From contig RAYQ01000003.1 of NCBI GenBank assembly GCA_003612395.1, positions 186,001 through 250,000 of the forward strand: a DNA stretch of 64,000 bases, read 5' to 3'. How positions within the stretch are numbered: position 1 is the stretch's first letter; each line of letters begins with the position of its first letter. Below are positions 60,929 to 64,000 of the stretch, piece by piece. The position numbers were made by a program, and so were the translations under genes. This DNA is from Parablautia intestinalis. GTDB taxonomy: Bacteria > Bacillota > Clostridia > Lachnospirales > Lachnospiraceae. A model generated the notes under the pieces. It was not told where the DNA came from and ran no database searches. It was given only the letters and a program-made list of their open reading frames with translations.

Positions 60929-60948
60929 TAACCTGCAAAAATATCTTT

Positions 60949-62355
60949 TTATTCTTTTCCGTCCCAGCAATAGGTGCAAAGCCTGCACTTATCAATTCCC
61001 ACCGACTCTATCATATCATCCAGCCTGTGGTAGCGCAGGGAGGTAAAGTTAAGCTGCACGCCAATCCTCCTTACCATCTCCTTATACTCCGGTGTCTCCG
61101 GATTGGAATAAGCGCTTAAGTTCACATTCTTTGCATCCCCCTCCATCTCTTTAATAATTCTCCGTGTAATCAGATCCATCTCCGATGTGGATCTTGAAAA
61201 ATTCAGATATTTACATCCATACAAAAGAGGAGGGCAGGCAGGCCTTATATGTACTTCCTTAGCCCCGCTTTGATAGAGAAATTCCGTGGTTTCCCGAAGC
61301 TGGGTACCCCGGACAATGGAATCGTCAATTAATAACAGGCGCTTATTTTGTATCAGGTCGTGAACCGGTATCAATTTCATTTTGGCAATCAGATTCCGCT
61401 GGCTCTGTATAGCAGGCATAAAAGACCGGGGCCAGGTAGGCGTATATTTAATAAACGGCCGCGAAAACGGAATCCCCGACTGATTAGAATAACCAATGGC
61501 ATGAGCAATACCGGAATCCGGTACGCCCGCTACATTATCCGGCGATACGTCATCTCTTTTTGCAAGGAGGGCCCCGCAGTTATAACGCATTTTTTCAACG
61601 CTGACCCCTTCATAGGATGAAGACGGATATCCATAATAAATCCAGAGAAAGGTACATATCTTCATATCCCCTCCGGGCTTTACAAGAGTGCGCACCTCCT
61701 CCGGCGTTACAATCACCACTTCTCCCGGCCCTAACTCACGCTCATAGGTATAGCCTAAGTTTAAATACGCAAAGCTCTCAAAAGAAATGCAGTAGCCATC
61801 CTCTTTCCTTCCAATGGCAACCGGTGTTCTTCCCAGTCTGTCCCTGGCTGCATAAATGCCTTTTGGGGTCAGCAGGCACATTGTTATAGAACCGTCTATT
61901 AGATCCTGGGCATAGGTGATGCCCTCAATCAGATTATCCTTTTGGTTGATCACCGCTGCCACAAGCTCCGTGGCGTTGATATCGCCGCCGCTCATTTCCA
62001 GGAAATGAGCATGTCCTTCCGTAAACACCTTATCTACAATTTCATCCATATTGTTGATTCTTCCCACTGTTGTGATGGCAAAGGTACCGTGGTGGGAACG
62101 CACCAAAAGGGGCTGTGGTTCATAGTCGGAAATACATCCAATCCCAAGATTTCCGCGCATTTCATTTACATCCTTATCAAACTTGGTTCTGAAAGGAGAA
62201 TTTTCTATATTATGAATTGCCCGGTCAAAACCGTATTCCTTACTGTATACGGCCATCCCTGCTCTTCTTGTCCCTAAGTGGGAATGATAGTCTGTTCCAA
62301 AAAACAAGTCAAAAACACAATCTGTCTTTAAAGCTGCTCCAAAAAATCCGCCCAA
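60949..62355 (-). CDS. Amidophosphoribosyltransferase homologue lacking the N-terminal Cys
   Basis: A 468-residue PurF-fold protein. The phosphoribosyltransferase half is intact (PRPP loop LLIDDSIVRGTQL; SNQSGIPFSRPFIKY). The C-terminus has Cys-x2-Cys-x2-Cys (CRLCTYCW), as in iron-sulfur PurF. The glutaminase half starts GGFFGA where active PurF has Cys-Gly: the nucleophile cysteine is replaced. A TTG at 62355 with GGGAGG eight bases ahead gives this start; upstream codons to 62409 would not restore a cysteine at the right place. It likely uses ammonia or is a paralogue with another role. Confidence 0.82.
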   Translation of the reverse strand: MGGFFGAALKTDCVFDLFFGTDYHSHLGTRRAGMAVYSKEYGFDRAIHNIENSPFRTKFDKDVNEMRGNLGIGCISDYEPQPLLVRSHHGTFAITTVGRINNMDEIVDKVFTEGHAHFLEMSGGDINATELVAAVINQKDNLIEGITYAQDLIDGSITMCLLTPKGIYAARDRLGRTPVAIGRKEDGYCISFESFAYLNLGYTYERELGPGEVVIVTPEEVRTLVKPGGDMKICTFLWIYYGYPSSSYEGVSVEKMRYNCGALLAKRDDVSPDNVAGVPDSGIAHAIGYSNQSGIPFSRPFIKYTPTWPRSFMPAIQSQRNLIAKMKLIPVHDLIQNKRLLLIDDSIVRGTQLRETTEFLYQSGAKEVHIRPACPPLLYGCKYLNFSRSTSEMDLITRRIIKEMEGDAKNVNLSAYSNPETPEYKEMVRRIGVQLNFTSLRYHRLDDMIESVGIDKCRLCTYCWDGKE

Positions 62356-62469
62356 AAAATACACCTCCCGGATGGTTGCCTCTTTGATGGTTACAATAAA
62401 GATTATCACTTTATGCTGTCTTACCGGCTTTGCAGGAAATGCAAAGTCCCTGGTTAAGCAAGTTGTTGT

Positions 62470-63921
62470 TTAAACGTTAATCTCTGCTTTCATGCCAAGC
62501 AACTCCTGATTTTCTTTCAGCACAGGTCTTATCACTTTGTCAAGGAAACTATCCACCTGTTCTTTCGCCCGTCCTACATATTTGGATGGGTCCATGGTCT
62601 TTTGCAGATCCTCAAGGCTCATGGGAAAAGCGGGATCTGCTGCAATCAGCTCCAGAAGATTGTTTTCTTTTCCTTCCACCTTCACATTTTTTCCGGCTTC
62701 CATGGAAAGCCCTCTTATTCTTTCATGAAGTTCCTGCCGGTTGCCGCCCAGCTTTACCGCATCCATCATAATGTTTTCCGTGGCCATAAAAGGCAGTTCG
62801 CTCATCAAATGCTTTTCAATTACTTTAGGGTAAACCACCAAACCGTCCACCACATTAAGGCACAGGTCCAAAATACCGTCAACCGCAAGAAATCCCTCCG
62901 GTATGGAAAGACGTTTGTTGGCAGAATCGTCCAGCGTCCTTTCAAACCATTGAACGGCAGATGTAATGGCAGGATTTAAGGCGTCCACCATCACGTACCT
63001 GGCCAGAGATGCAATCCTCTCGCTCCTCATGGGATTTCTCTTATATGCCATAGCCGATGAGCCAATCTGGCTCTTTTCAAAAGGCTCCTCCACTTCCTTC
63101 AAATGCTGCAAAAGCCTGATATCATTAGACATTTTGTGGGCGCTTGCGGCAATTCCCGCAAGTACATTGATAACTCTGGTATCCACTTTTCTTGAATAAG
63201 TCTGTCCTGATACCGCATAGCACTCTTTAAAGTCCATCTTTTCGGCAATCATGGGATCAATCTTATCCACCTGCTCCTGATTTCCATCAAACAGCGCCAG
63301 GAAGGATGCCTGGGTTCCGGTTGTTCCCTTGGAGCCTAAAAGCTTCATGCCGTTAAGCACATAATCAAGGTCCTCCAGATCAAGCAGGAATTCCTGCATC
63401 CACAAAGCAGCCCTCTTTCCCACCGTAGTTGGCTGGGCCGGCTGGAAATGGGTAAACGCCAGCGTAGGCTGCCCCTTATACTTATCTGCAAAGTCTGCAA
63501 GCTCGTCAAGCACATTCACCAGCTTTTTCTTCACCAGCAAAAGGGCCTCTCTCATCACAATAATATCCGTGTTATCCCCTACATAGCAGCTGGTGGCTCC
63601 TAAATGGATAATACCTGCGGCTTTCGGGCACTGCTGGCCATAAGCATACACATGACTCATGACATCATGGCGCACTTCCTTTTCCCTTGCCTTAGCCACC
63701 TCGTAATTAATATCCTGCGCATGAGCCTTCAGCTCATCAATCTGTTCCTTTGTAATGACAGGCTTGCCATTTTGTGAAAGTCCGAGCTCCATCTCGGTTT
63801 CCGCCAGAGCAATCCACAACTTTCTCCATGTTCTGAACTTCATATCAGGAGAAAAAATATACTGCATTTCCCTGCTGGCATACCGCTCAGACAAAGGGCT
63901 GATATATCTGTCCGTACTCAT
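62470..63921 (-). CDS. purB: Adenylosuccinate lyase
   Basis: A 483-residue fumarase-superfamily lyase acting twice in purine synthesis, on SAICAR and adenylosuccinate. The signature SSAMAYKRNPMRSE (catalytic loop) is present, as are HLGATSCYVGDN and the TTGTQASF block (his/ser region). GCAGGAGGATTTTT precedes the ATG. It lies upstream of the PurF-like gene (114 bases), consistent with a purine transcription unit. Confidence 0.96.
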   Translation of the reverse strand: MSTDRYISPLSERYASREMQYIFSPDMKFRTWRKLWIALAETEMELGLSQNGKPVITKEQIDELKAHAQDINYEVAKAREKEVRHDVMSHVYAYGQQCPKAAGIIHLGATSCYVGDNTDIIVMREALLLVKKKLVNVLDELADFADKYKGQPTLAFTHFQPAQPTTVGKRAALWMQEFLLDLEDLDYVLNGMKLLGSKGTTGTQASFLALFDGNQEQVDKIDPMIAEKMDFKECYAVSGQTYSRKVDTRVINVLAGIAASAHKMSNDIRLLQHLKEVEEPFEKSQIGSSAMAYKRNPMRSERIASLARYVMVDALNPAITSAVQWFERTLDDSANKRLSIPEGFLAVDGILDLCLNVVDGLVVYPKVIEKHLMSELPFMATENIMMDAVKLGGNRQELHERIRGLSMEAGKNVKVEGKENNLLELIAADPAFPMSLEDLQKTMDPSKYVGRAKEQVDSFLDKVIRPVLKENQELLGMKAEINV

Positions 63922-64000
63922 AAAAATCCTCCTGCAGACTTTACACTGCTTTCCTTCTGTCCCTCTTGTTTATCTCCTGCCGTCCGGATCCGGGATAATG

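Noticed and set aside
1-64000. CRISPR array, tRNA, rRNA, complete IS element or prophage
   Set aside because: No regular spaced repeats, no cloverleaf signatures, no transposase or phage structural gene was seen on either strand.

Overview
The window comes from a spore-forming Firmicute, most likely a Lachnospiraceae (Clostridium cluster XIVa) gut-type organism. The grounds are four spoVA genes, the gene order rho-rpmE-DUF1385-prmC-prfA, AddB-type recombination, strong AGGAGG ribosome sites, moderate GC, and the density of sugar-uptake genes under LacI and GntR control. No rRNA, tRNA, CRISPR array, complete insertion sequence or prophage was seen.

Layout. 1-17 kb: the 5' part of addB, a HAD phosphatase, aminopeptidase P, dispersed sporulation genes (spoVAE, spoVAB-spoVAA, spoVAD), a GH31 glucosidase next to an EamA exporter and RidA, an EEP-fold phosphatase, a degenerate GGDEF protein, a GDPD and a GNAT. 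17-22 kb: a MATE exporter, an SDR, a histidine phosphatase, a decayed PIN toxin gene and a threonine aldolase. 22-28 kb: a sugar-acid cluster (KdgK, IlvD/Edd dehydratase, GntP permease, GntR regulator). 28-46 kb: a carbohydrate region with three LacI regulators. It holds a FucI/AraA-fold isomerase, a two-subunit transketolase and an FGGY kinase. It also holds an RbsABC-type ABC transporter with two permeases, an alpha/beta hydrolase, and a DUF5060/DUF4038 (apiosidase-like) glycoside hydrolase. Together these read as glycoside uptake, intracellular hydrolysis, isomerisation, phosphorylation and C2 transfer into central metabolism; a D-apiose-type sugar is a candidate substrate. 46-49 kb: an AT-rich BcgI-like restriction-modification island whose nuclease/methylase subunit is split at a T6 tract that is also a -1 slippery heptamer. 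49-55 kb: a second MATE exporter and an operon of hybrid histidine kinase, response regulator, CheX-like protein and response regulator. 55-64 kb: housekeeping genes prfA, prmC, DUF1385, rpmE and rho, a PurF homologue without the glutaminase cysteine, and purB.

The most unusual structural signal is in the leaders of the metabolic genes. Many have one to three perfect or near-perfect hairpins just upstream of the Shine-Dalgarno site. Several of these hairpin modules are near-identical between unrelated genes (threonine aldolase, histidine phosphatase and ABC permease; aminopeptidase P and a LacI gene; a second LacI gene and the glycoside hydrolase). A separate 23-nt REP-like palindrome occurs about eight times between genes, and a 137-bp element with perfect 22-bp inverted ends lies beside spoVAE. 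I did not notice comparable leader hairpins in the rho-prfA housekeeping block.
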